In this document: piece by piece, positions 12,899-22,576 of the stretch | Layout of the letters: every line of letters starts with the position of its first letter | Numbering within the stretch: the first letter of the stretch is position 1 | NCBI GenBank assembly: GCA_028622995.1 | Contig: JAJQJQ010000005.1 | Location: 7,564,001-7,628,000, forward strand | Reading direction: 5' to 3' | Source of the DNA: Panagrolaimus kolymaensis | Taxonomy: Eukaryota > Nematoda > Chromadorea > Rhabditida > Panagrolaimidae | Length of the DNA stretch: 64,000 nt | The notes under the pieces: generated by a model | Database searches by the model: none | Told to the model about the DNA's origin: nothing | What the model saw: the letters and a program-made list of their open reading frames with translations, nothing else | Program-made: the position numbers and the translations under genes

Positions 12899-14635
12899 TT
12901 AAAGCTTTGCTTCGAGAGATAAACGATCATCTTCGTGTTTTTGTTCCAAGTTAGCGATGGCTTGCTTGAGTTCATGTCTTTCAACTTCAAAAGATTTCTT
13001 TTCACCTTGATGAGACCGAAGATCAGCTTCATATTTCTTTTTTAGCTTGGCTAATGTAGAGTCCAAAATTTTCTTTTCATCACCAAGAGCTCGAAGTTCA
13101 GATTCATGCTTCTCTTCCATTTCAAAAACTTTAGCATTAAAAGCTTTGGTTGTTTCGGTAGAACTTTGAAGTTTCTGTTGCAAATCGGCGACGAGTTGTT
13201 CTTTTTCACCAAGAGAAGCTTTAAGAATGTTCTTTTCTTCATCACGAGCATGGCGATCAGCATCTTGATTGAGTTGAAGTTCGGAAATCTAAAAATGAGA
13301 AAATTTAGAATAACAAAAAAAGTTAATAATAAATTAACCTTTGTTTGCAAAGTAACGATTTCAGCTCCAAGCATTTTCTTATCTTCATCAAGTGAATGAC
13401 GTTCAGCTTCATGCTTTTGTTTTAAATCATCATTGAGCTGCTTAAGTTCCATGCTTTCCGCTTCAAGGGCATTCTTTTCATCACCAAGAGTTCTAAGTTG
13501 AGACTGATGCTTCTCTTCTAATTCAGCAAGTTTGGTGTCGAGAGCTTTGGTTGTTTCGGTAGACTTTTGAAGTGTCTGTTGCAAATCAGCGACGAGTTGT
13601 TCTTTTTCAGCAAGAGAAGCTTCAAGGATGTTCTTTTCTTCATCACGAGCCTGACGAACAGCATCTTGTTTGAGTTGAAGTTCGGAAACCTGAAAATGAG
13701 AAAATTTAGAATAACAAAAAGTTAACAAAAAAGTTAACCAAAAAAACTAACCTTTGCTTGTAAAGTAACGATTTCAGCTTCAAGCATTTTCTTATCTTCA
13801 TCAAGTGAATGACGCTGAGCTTCATGCTTTTGTTCCAAATCATCAATGAGCTGCTTAAGTTCAATACCTTTTGCTTCAAGGGCATTTTTTTCATCACCAA
13901 GAGTTCGAAGCTCAGATTCATACTTCTCTTCTAATTGTGCAACTTTGGATTCAACAGCTTTGATTGTTTCGGTAGAACTTTGAAGCTTCTGCTGCAAATC
14001 GGTGACGAGTTGTTCTTTTTCAGCAAGAGAAGCTTCAAGAATGTTCGCTTTTTCATTATGAGCATGAAGATCAGCATCTTGTTTGAGTTGAAGTTCGTAA
14101 ACCTAAAAATGGGAAAATTTAGAATAGCGAAAAAAAGTTAACAGAAAACTAACCTTTGCTTGCAAAGTAACGATTTCAGCTCCAAGCATTTTCTTATCTT
14201 CATCAAGTGAATGACGTTGAGCTTCATGCTTTTGTTCCAAATCATCAATGAGCCGCTTAAGTTCAACACTTTTTGCTTCAAAGGCATTCTTTTCATCACC
14301 AAGAATTCGAAGTTCAGATTCATGCTTCTCTTCTAATTCAGCAACTTTTGAATCAACAGCTTTGATTGTTTCAGTAGAACTTTGAAGTTTCTGTTGCAAA
14401 TCGGCGACGAGTTGTTCTTTTTCACCAAGAGAAGCTTTAAGAATGTTCTTTTCTTCATCACGAGCATGGCGATCAGCATCTTGTTTGAGTTGAAGTTCGG
14501 AAATCTAAAATGAGAAAATTTAGAATAGCGAAAAAAGTTAACCAAAAAGCTAACCTTTGCTTGCAAAGTAACAACTTCAGCTCCAAGTATTTTCTTATCA
14601 TCATCATGGAAAAGAAGAGAAAAAACGTTCCCCAT
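12899..14635 (-). CDS. Coiled-coil protein built from duplicated 117-residue exons
   Basis: Five exons, all with phase-0 junctions, encode about 507 residues: 14555-14635 (27 codons), 14154-14504, 13752-14102 and 13339-13689 (three exons of exactly 351 nt), and 12899-13288 (129 codons plus stop). Apart from the first 15 residues the protein is continuous charged alpha-helix with repeated LEEKHESELR, GDEKNALEA and LDEDKKMLEAE blocks. It begins MGNVFSLL, which fits the N-myristoylation pattern (Gly2, Ser6), so membrane tethering is possible. A 3' splice acceptor lies 12 nt upstream of the ATG, suggesting spliced-leader addition or a 5'UTR intron. Introns are 50-62 nt. I do not recognise an ortholog. 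A structural or scaffold role is inference only; long coiled coils match myosin or golgin tails superficially. Confidence 0.85.
13339..14504 (-). repeat. Tandem exon duplication, 3 units of 351 nt plus partial fourth
   Basis: Three successive exons (14154-14504, 13752-14102, 13339-13689) have identical length and strongly similar sequence, as do their short flanking introns (50-62 nt). The first part of the last exon (from 13288) is a further copy that diverges near its 3' end. Within a unit, the [ED]xK..LEA block recurs at residues 22, 75 and 107, so sub-repeats are spaced 53, 32 and, into the next unit, 32 residues. The 117-residue unit equals twelve heptads plus three hendecads (84+33), which would keep a coiled coil continuous. 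Confidence 0.9.
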
Positions 14636-15637
14636 TTTTAAAAGATTCTAAAAATAAAAAAGGTTTCAAACAAAAAATTCAAAAATAAATATAAATAATC
14701 ACGAACAAAAAAAAGCACGGATGAAAGATAAAATAAAAGTCTGGGATGAAAATGAAATATGAAAAAAGAGCGATGAAGTTTTTGACATTGAAAGTTTTCT
14801 TCGTCAATGAAAGAAAAAGGCTGCTAGAATACATATTTGCGAAAGACAGTTAGCGAAGAGCATTTCGTGGTAAAATATAGCATGTATTTGAAATTTTACT
14901 TTTTAAGCGTGTTTTGAAAAAAATAATCAAAATTGATAACATTGGTTTCTAAATGCTGATATTTATATGATTAGAGTTATCCTGGGTATCAACCTTTTAA
15001 TTCGGATAAACATATTTGTATTTACACTACTGATAAATTTAACGAAAAAGCCTAGTTTGCTTGTAAATTGCTTGTCTTTTTTTTGACAAATTTCGTTGCT
15101 TTACTGTGATTTTGCTATGTACTTTCCATATAACTTTTTTTTATATAGTAAAAGGACGAAAAATAAAAGCCATTATCTGAAAACAATGTTTGCTATTGTG
15201 AACATTCAATTGAACGTCGCTGATCATTTATCTTTTAAAAGTTGTAAAATTTTTTCTTGAATACTACGTACGTACATACATGTGACAATCTCGTGTGTTA
15301 GCTACAGTTTTTTTATTTCTATCAATAAATTTATTGTGTTAAAATTTCATTGTCTACATAGCTGTTTTTTTCAATGCCCTTTTTTGATTTTTACACTTGC
15401 TTATCAGTCGGAAGAAAAGAAATAATATCATTTTATTTCTCCATGGGTGGTCGGTAGGTAAGATGGGGACGGCGACGTCGATAGCAGATAAGAGTCTAAA
15501 ATTAAGAATCAAAAAAAAAACGACTGCAGCATATAAGTAGTTAGCCCACCTTGACTGCTTGAAGTTCATCAACATAAAAATTTAACATTTCATTTTTGTG
15601 TTTTGTCTTTTTGTTTGATTTTGATTTTAAGTAAAAA
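14636..15637. other. Intergenic, divergent promoters
   Basis: This stretch lies between the minus-strand coiled-coil gene and the plus-strand UGT-like exons, so it should hold both 5' flanks. No exon chain is visible. A GC-richer patch around 15440-15500 and an acceptor-like TTTTAAG just before the UGT start are the only notable elements. Confidence 0.45.
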
Positions 15638-16384
15638 ATGAAAGGATATTTTATTTCTGCCATTTTTTGTTTTTTAATTTTTATTTCAAATGTTCAAAGC
15701 CTAAGAATTTTGGTATATCAAACAGCTTTGGGTATGAGCCATGTTCAACATATTGGATCCGTGGTGGATACATTAGTGGAAAAAGGCCATAAAGTTGTAA
15801 GTTTATTTGACGATACGATTTAAAGCAACACAAAATTTTCATTTTCGTTTACCTAACAAACAAACAAAAAAATGTTATAGGATTTGATAATACAAGTTTG
15901 GAATTCCAATGTCAAAATGAATGGAACAAATAAAGCAAAAAATATTTGGAGGATTGAAATGGAAAATTCTCCATGGTTTAAAATGGGTCACATGCAAAAT
16001 GCTGTTACGAAAGGAAGGATTTCATTTTTCGATGATGCCTTTCTTGAAACTCGTTCAACTTTTTGTGAGGAACTTGTTTCAAATACTCAATTAATGAAAC
16101 AATTAAAAACCAATGATTATGATGTTTTGGTTTCAAGTTGTTGGGATGGTTGTGCGTTTGGTATTGCACACATTCTTGGAATTCGTGCTACTACCGGGGT
16201 TTTTGCTACTCCTCTCATGTTTTACACATCGGCTTTACTTGGAATTAATGGTCATCCATCGTATATTACTGATGATATGAATCCAACAAAAGTTGGTGGA
16301 AGATTATCTCTTACAGATCGATGGGAAAATTTAAAATTTATTTTTTATACTTGGTTTAATTTAAATATTTTATTTGATGGTGAA
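15638..16384 (+). CDS. UDP-glucuronosyltransferase, N-terminal part only
   Basis: Two phase-0 exons (15638-15796 and 15881-16384) encode 221 residues resembling the acceptor-binding half of nematode ER-resident UGTs, which conjugate UDP-sugars to small lipophilic substrates. Residues 1-21 form a signal peptide. They are followed by LRILVYQTALGMSHVQHIG, the usual first strand and helix with the catalytic-type His, and later NGTNKAKNIW and the SSCWDGCAFGIAHILGIR region. The family is about 500-530 residues with a C-terminal UDP-sugar signature, and none of that second half is present. Exon 2 ends at a good donor (GTATGT), but the next acceptor joins a paired-domain exon, not UGT sequence. So this is either a truncated gene, an exon-shuffled fusion, or an assembly join. 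The UGT assignment itself is fairly secure. Confidence 0.75.
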
Positions 16385-16591
16385 GTATGTTGTTTTTTTA
16401 CTTCAACCTAAAATCGACTTTTTATTTTACAAAAATGTTTTACTTTGGCTTTTTATAAACCCATTTTTTCCTTCTTTTTTTTTACAAATAAACAAGTTTT
16501 TCTCTTCCGCATTCACATACTGTATAATTTTTTTTACTTTCCTTTTCTTCCATTTTCTCACCGTGATCAACTTTCCCTTATTGCTTTTAAG

Positions 16592-16772
16592 GTTGCAACT
16601 CCACAAGTCGTAGCTAAAATCGAACAATACAAACGAGATAGTCCAACAATATTTGCCTGGGAAATCCGTGAAAAACTTATAAAAGAAGGTAAGCTTTTTA
16701 AAAAAACTTAAAAAATAGTTATACAAAACTGAATAAATATATCATTTCATTACAGGAGTATGTGAACCATAA
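16592..16772 (+). pseudogene. Isolated Pax paired-domain exon (RED subdomain start)
   Basis: Exon 16592-16688 encodes 32 residues plus one base and begins [18 protein letters not shown], followed by [11 protein letters not shown] and IKEG. This is the linker and first helices of the C-terminal (RED) half of a Pax paired domain, closest by eye to Pax6/Pax2-5-8 types. The donor is GTAAGC in phase 1. Read through the next acceptor (exon from 16756) the frame gives Gly-Val-Cys, exactly what follows in Pax proteins, then Glu-Pro-stop at 16770-16772. The N-terminal PAI subdomain, the rest of RED and any homeodomain are absent on either side. Spliced from the UGT exons (phase 0 to phase 0) it would make a fusion of about 258 residues. 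As DNA-binding protein it cannot be functional alone. Confidence 0.7.
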
Positions 16773-17267
16773 TATTTTTATTGATGCTCCCAAAGATGGT
16801 TTATCATATGCCTTTTCTCACTTTTTTGGTGCTTTTATTACCAGTACTTTAGGTTTTGTTATTTATGCTCTCGTAAAGTAAATCCCAAAACTTACTGTAA
16901 CAACTAACTAATCCTCCAAATTATTTAATTTTAGAAAAAATCGACCTTCAATAAATCCAAGCATTCCAATTCCAGCATTAATTTCGGGTGGAATTTGGGC
17001 GATTGCTCAAACACTTCTCTTAAATGCCACATCTCAACTTTCAGCTTCCATAAGTTATCCAATATCCGCAATGTTACCGGTATTAGTTTTTTTTTTACTT
17101 TTTTCTTGATTTTTTTATTTATTCTTTTTGGTTTTTAGGGTTGCGTGGCGGCATGTTGGAGTATTCTTTATTTTAATGAAATTGAAGGAGGCAAAAATCT
17201 TGTTGTTATGATTGTTGCAATTTTAATTACAATATCTGGAGCAGTTTGTATTGGGGCATCGAAATAA
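16756..17267 (+). CDS. TMEM144-like membrane protein, C-terminal half only
   Basis: Three exons, 16756-16877, 16935-17079 and 17139-17267 (stop TAA), encode about 131 residues. Motifs in order are LSYAFSHFFGAFITSTLGF, KKNRPSINPSIPIPALISGG, SISYPISAMLPG and ILYFNEIEGGKN, then a final TM helix. This order matches the last four or five helices of TMEM144 (DUF1632, a predicted sugar/nucleotide-sugar-type carrier of the drug/metabolite transporter clan). The N-terminal half, normally another five helices, has no place upstream: the preceding intron is 67 nt and leads to a Pax exon. The breakpoint seems to fall within about 10-15 nt of 16763, because the bases just after the acceptor read Gly-Val-Cys in the Pax frame. 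No start codon belongs to it, so it is a 3' gene fragment as it stands. Confidence 0.7.
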
Positions 17268-17666
17268 TAGAACTCTTTCAAAGAAATACTTTGAAATTAA
17301 ATTATTTTTATAGCTTTTTTAAAAAGCAAAAAAATGTTTTTTGATTCTCACGTTTTTTTATTTCTGTTATTTATTTGAAGCTTTTAAAATGAAATTCACT
17401 TATTATTTCTTACACAAAGAACGGCATAAGATTAAGATCACTTGCTACTGCAAATTTTTGAGAATAGAGGCGCGTATTAAATAATAAATTACATTTATTC
17501 AGGCTCATCATCATCTTCAATTTAAATAAAAGTTTCATCTGAGATCCTAAGATTTTAATCAAGAAAAAAAGTGTACATAATCCAAAATTAATTTTAAACA
17601 TTAGAAATTTTAATTTAATAAAAATGTTTTCTAACTACGGGTTCCACTATGAAGCAACGATGAGAC
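17268..17666. other. Convergent intergenic gap
   Basis: Short AT-rich interval between the 3' ends of the TMEM144-like fragment (plus) and the Mpv17-like gene (minus). It should hold both 3'UTRs; I see no coding exon. Confidence 0.5.
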
Positions 17667-18427
17667 TTAATCAGATATTTCAACAATATCAATTTCTTCT
17701 TTGGCATTGTTATGTTGCATATAGCTTATATACATATTCCAAAAGATGCTACAAAATTGAACCATAACAACTCGAAATTGTATTGGAACAATTGTGAGAT
17801 TGACAAGTTGAATGAAAGGCCAAAATTTATAATTTGTTGCTAAAACTGGACCAACCAGCTCGGACGCTTTAGAGACTGAAGTTTTAAAAGAGCGTGTTTC
17901 AAGCAAATTAAGATTGAATAAAATAAGTGAAGAAAAGAATGGAGCTCCTATTGCTTGATCTAAAGCAGTTCGCTTCAAGGCAAGCTTCCATTTTGGACCT
18001 ATTGCAGGGAATGTTTTCTCAATAATTTGATACCATTTATAAGTTAATGGAGCCTAAAATGAAAGCAAAATTGATTAATAAATTAATAATAGTTTTTAGG
18101 AAATTCAAATATTAACGTACCACGCAAAGCGAAACAACCGCGGCAAATCCAGCAGCCCGTTTAAAATTAATATTATCCCGTTTTTCCACAAATTTTTGAC
18201 AGAGAATATCACTAGTTCCCGCAAGAGCACCTATAAAACAAAACCATATATTCTTAGAAACGATTCGATAAACAAGTGATAGATATCTAAATTTACTTAC
18301 CTGAAGCAGCAATTTGAAGTAAAAAGCTTTTTTTAGCTGATAAAGATCGCATTAAATTATTTGCTGCCATTAATAATGTATTTGACTTTTGTTTAAGAGA
18401 ATTTGCAACTGAAAATGTTACAACCAT
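17667..18427 (-). CDS. Mpv17/PMP22-family membrane protein
   Basis: Three exons (18301-18427, 18121-18230, 17667-18053) give 207 residues, typical for the family (about 175-220). Mpv17/PMP22 proteins are four-helix channels of the inner mitochondrial or peroxisomal membrane. Visible landmarks are GALAGTSDILCQKFVE in the first conserved helix, APLTYKWYQ at the start of exon 3, LKRTALDQAIGAPFF in the middle, and the strongly diagnostic FWPFIQLVNLTIVPIQFRVV near the C-terminus, followed by WNMYISYM. The start at 18427 gives a basic, Ser-rich leader (residues 1-33) that could be a mitochondrial presequence. Splice sites are GTAAGT/TTTATAG and GTACGT/TTTTAG and phases agree (1, 0). Which subfamily (MPV17, MPV17L, PXMP2) is not resolved. 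Confidence 0.88.
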
Positions 18428-19030
18428 GGTTAAATAAACAGAAAAAACACACCAGCTTTCACCGAACAAAACTGATCAACTTAGAATGAAAGAATTTTGA
18501 TTTTATTTTAGTCTCTCCTCTGTAAAAAAAAACAACAACTTACACTTATTTCAAAACTATTGGAAATTTCAGTAAACATATTTTTATTTAGTCAACAACC
18601 AACAAAAACTGAAAAAAAAACTTTAGTTCGCAAGTGCTATTTCAAAAAAACGCGGTGACGCTGGCAAAAAGGAGTTTGAATGTCATCAGTTGAAAAATAA
18701 GCCCTGTTTTTCATATTTTTTTAATGGACTTTCTTCGCAGAGGGAGTTTTTTTTGAACTTTGATGAAAGTTATTGAACAAAATACGTTCGGGAAAAAAAT
18801 TTTGTTTTTGTTTCCGGATTCTCGATAAATCGTTTGCTATCGTTAATGTTCTTTGAAGTTTTTTAACTCAATAATAGGGACAAAAAGTTGTTTTATAGCT
18901 GCATCAGCAGTGAAAAAAACTTCAATGACGTTTGATGCTTGCTCGATTAGTGCTCTAACATTTTTAAACTAAAGATCAAGAATATTCAAAACTTACAGAT
19001 TAAATTTTGTCACAAAAAATGGACGTTTAT
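18428..19030. other. Intergenic, 5' flank of the Mpv17-like gene
   Basis: AT-rich interval of about 600 bp upstream of the Mpv17-like gene and downstream of the next minus-strand receptor. No exon, repeat or RNA gene is recognisable. Confidence 0.45.
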
Positions 19031-20036
19031 TTAAAAATAATTTGTAGCAAATATGGTATTATTTGATTTATAAATACCTTTAATTTTGAAAATTTTATCC
19101 AATTTATAAAACCGACAAAATTCAATGCGGAATGCTTTACTGAAAAGGAAAAAAGAAAGATCTTTATTTTTATTGCTCTGGGATTTCTTACCTTAGCATG
19201 AATAACATAATCAAACCAGGATAATGCCAAAAAACGAATAAAATATTTGTTACAAATCTCCAAAATAAGAATTGCTCTGCATCTGTGCAAGAAGCGCTAA
19301 AAACTTGAGCAGCACAAAAAATAATTAAAAGAGTTGAAGAAAATATTGAAAAGAATAATAATTTTTGTTCCGTTGCAGCTTGAATAGTTATGTGTGAATT
19401 TTTTTGATAAAATTTGATAATAAGATATGAAATTGTTCCAATTATAAAGGAGGCGACAGCATGAGCGGTATTGGTAATAGACATGATAAACATATCTTCA
19501 ACCATAAAAATCATGCATTCTGGTAAATATGTGTTTATTCGACAATGAAAATTTAGAATAAACGTATAACCATTAATTAGAAAAGGATAAAGAAAAAGAA
19601 AAGAACAAATAAAAAATAACCAATGTTTTGACCAAAATTTTGAATAATATTTTACAAAAACCAACGCCGTGAAACGATTCAACGCTAATATCGTATTCCA
19701 ACAAGTAAGAAAATAAAGAAAATACCATTGACAAAAATTTACCATAATTGAAACATAAGGCACTGTATAGTTAGAAAATTCCATCCATGTTTTTGCAATA
19801 GCATAAATTAAATCCGTCCAACAACCAAATATAAAAATAATAAAGAAACCCGAAGAAAGTAAAGGATTTCGTTTATATATTTGATAACTCAATGGAAGTA
19901 TTACCAATATTTCAAAAACGATTCCAAGTAAAAGAAGTGTAATTAAAGTATTTCTAACTATCAACATTTTTTCTTCTTGTTGAATTTGATATTCAATTTC
20001 GATGGCTTCTTCAGCACTAATATTGGGAGAAAACAT
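19031..20036 (-). CDS. Serpentine chemoreceptor, Srg/Srv type
   Basis: Exon 1 (19192-20036, start ATG at 20036) and exon 2 (19031-19139) encode 317 residues. Seven hydrophobic segments are evident, and CWNTILALNRFTALVFVKYY at the end of TM3 is the hallmark of the Srg superfamily (Srg/Srv/Srx relatives). The second exon, reached through a CTAAG|GTAAG donor and a TTTTCAG acceptor in phase 2, supplies the cytoplasmic tail SKAFRIEFCRFY that the family shows after TM7; without it the first frame would stop directly after TM7. Such receptors are thought to act as sensory GPCRs in chemosensory cilia. No ligand is known. Next gene upstream on this strand is more than 2 kb away. Confidence 0.85.
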
Positions 20037-21244
20037 TTTTTGTTCAAAAATAAAACTGCAATGAAAAATTTATATTTATTATTTACCAACAATTTTTTTA
20101 CTATTACAACCAACAGTAGTAAACATTCAACAACCGGAAATTAGAATTTATTCTTTATGAGGGCGGTATAAAAAAAAGCATGACCAATTTAAGGCCACTT
20201 GTAAAATAATTATCCTTATATTGAGATTTTCAAACTGTGGCTATTTAAACATCTATGTAAGTACAATATAGTTAAGTGACTGACATAAGGCTTTTTCACA
20301 AATTATATTTATGAATAGACACTTTATAAAAATTAAAAAAAAAATCAAATTAAAGAGAGGCAGAAAACACAAAATATTAATATGTTTATGTCACTTCGAC
20401 GGTGTTAAAATACTTAAACAACGGTCGAATCGGGAAGTTTAGTCTAAAAATATTTGTCACTTCGGAAGCTACAATATTGTTACCTTCTGGAATTTCTATG
20501 CCTCAATTTTTAACTTCAAACGTCTAAATACACTATCATAATTTTTGTTTATTTTTAATGCATCAATAAAAGTTATAAGCTAGCTAACATTTTTTACTAG
20601 CAATAAACATCCATTAATATCCATTATGAAAAATCATGCCTTAAAATTTTTTATTCAATGAACTTTCTTTAAATAAAAAACACTCATTTATTTATGTGTT
20701 TATTAAAATCTATTATTTATTTTTTTGTATTTTACATTTTCATTTTTACTCTTTGACATTTACTTTGGTGGTTGAAGAAACATTAATTTGATTTTTTTGT
20801 TGGTTAAAATAATTTGCTTAATTTTGTAGTAAAAAAATGGCGAGTATAAAATAATATGAAGCGCCTCAAAATGCACAAGTATCCTAAAATTTGTGAAAGG
20901 AACAAATAAAGCACAAAAATTCAATTCAGTTGAATTAATATTTTTTGTAATTTTTTTAATATAGCTTTTTTTCCTGCATCTTTGATTCATCGTTAAAATC
21001 ATCTATTTGCTTTTCCAAAGCATACAAAATTTCAAAAAAATTTTATTAACAGAAAAATTTGAAGACCAATTCAATTGTTTCCTGAAAAATCTTTTCAAAC
21101 CACCTTTCACCTGTTTGAAAAATAAACACAATTCACCCCACTATTTAGTTAATCATCCGGAACTAATTAGAAACATGCTTAAAAGGGATGCAAAATGGAA
21201 AGAAAAAATCATTTTTCAAGCTTGCGTTGCTTTTTCCGAACAAA
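20037..21244. other. Intergenic, about 1.2 kb
   Basis: Divergent spacer between the Srg/Srv-type gene (minus) and the ShKT gene (plus). Short frames on both strands have no family motif. Nothing further can be supported. Confidence 0.45.
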
Positions 21245-22152
21245 ATGCTCGTTGCTTTTCTTGTTCTTGGATGCTTTGTTGCTCTTAATGCAGGACAATG
21301 TGCTGGTGGTGCTGGTGCTGGACGTAAGCCTTTCTTTCATATTATTAGAAAACTTAAAATATGAGTAATGTTTTAGCTTGCATTGCTGATACATGCCCTT
21401 CGCCAACTCAAACTTGCGATATTCCATCGCAAATGTGTTGTGATGGTCCACCACCAGTTGTTACCACAACAACTCTTCGTCCAACAACAACTCTCCGCCC
21501 AACAACAACTCTACGAACCACTATTCCTGCATGCTCTAATACTGCAACAAATTGCGCCCAAAATGCAAATTTGTGTAGTAATAGCGCTTATTACAATCTT
21601 ATGACTCAACAATGTGCACAAACTTGCGGACGATGTGGCGTTGTTGTACCTGCCACCACTGCTTCCACTTGTAAGTTTTAATAGCATTTTTCATTGGCTT
21701 ACAATAATAGAATTCAACGTAGGGAGAAAGCATAGCGTTCAAAAAATGCTCTTGTTTCAAAACTAAATCTTCCATTTTAAGATCCTTTCGTTATAATACT
21801 AATTCTACCATCCAAATTCTTTTTTCCTAGCTAAAGTTCCATAATTTTTTAGGCCGCGATCTAGGTACTGATTGTCCCACAAACGCAAATTTGTGCAATA
21901 ACAGTGTCTATTATACTCTCATGACTCAACAATGTCCAAGAACTTGTGGTCGATGCAGTTCGAGCGGTACATCCTCAGGAACCTGTTAGTTTTAATGCTA
22001 TTCATTCAAGTGTTCTAAGATTTTCTTTTATTTTAGGCGTTGATCAAGGAACTGATTGCCCATCATCAGCTTATCTTTGTAACAACAGCGTTTATTACAC
22101 TCTCATGACTCAACAATGCCCAAGAACTTGTGGTCGATGCACTGTTGGATAA
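21245..22152 (+). CDS. Secreted protein with ShKT cysteine domains
   Basis: Four exons (21245-21323, 21377-21670, 21853-21984, 22037-22152), all joined in phase 1, encode 206 residues. Residues 1-17 are a signal peptide (MLVAFLVLGCFVALNAG). After a short Cys-rich stretch comes a Thr/Pro linker with repeated TTTLRP units that should be O-glycosylated. Three six-cysteine ShKT-type domains follow, one at the end of exon 2 and one each in exons 3 and 4, each closing with TCGRC. The last two are nearly identical (NNSVYYTLMTQQCPRTCGRC), pointing to recent duplication of a symmetrical 1-1 exon. ShKT domains are common in nematode secreted and surface proteins, often extracellular matrix or defence related; the ion-channel activity known from anemone members cannot be assumed. 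Confidence 0.9.
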
Positions 22153-22576
22153 AGAAATTTTGAGAAGCTCCCAAAATTTTAAAGCAATCAAGTTCATTCA
22201 TTAATTTTCAACAAAAACATGTTAAATATCATAGCATAATTATTTGTCTTTTAAAAAACATATAAAAATGAATATCAAAAGCAAGCTAGAATTTTCAGAA
22301 ATGTTATCGTAAAATTATCTCAACAACCTCTGCTTTTACTATTCATAGAAAAAAAATCTCAAAGTTTTGTAAAAATTTACAAAAATTATTATATGATTAA
22401 AATAGTAAATATTAATAATAAAGCAAAAAATAATCTGCAATATCGTCAGAAATATACAGGTCGTTAACCAAATAAACACAAAATAAATAAAGCGAATGAA
22501 TTATCATGTTGATTGTAAGAGTCCAACTATAAATAAAACAGTCAATTAATTTTTGCCCAAATGAAAATAAATAAAT
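22153..22576. other. Convergent intergenic gap
   Basis: AT-rich spacer between the 3' ends of the ShKT gene and the following minus-strand receptor. No coding exon seen. Confidence 0.45.

Noticed and set aside
13106..14141. Plus-strand frames opposite the coiled-coil gene
   Set aside because: They repeat with the same period as the minus-strand exons and cross its introns, so they are antisense shadows.
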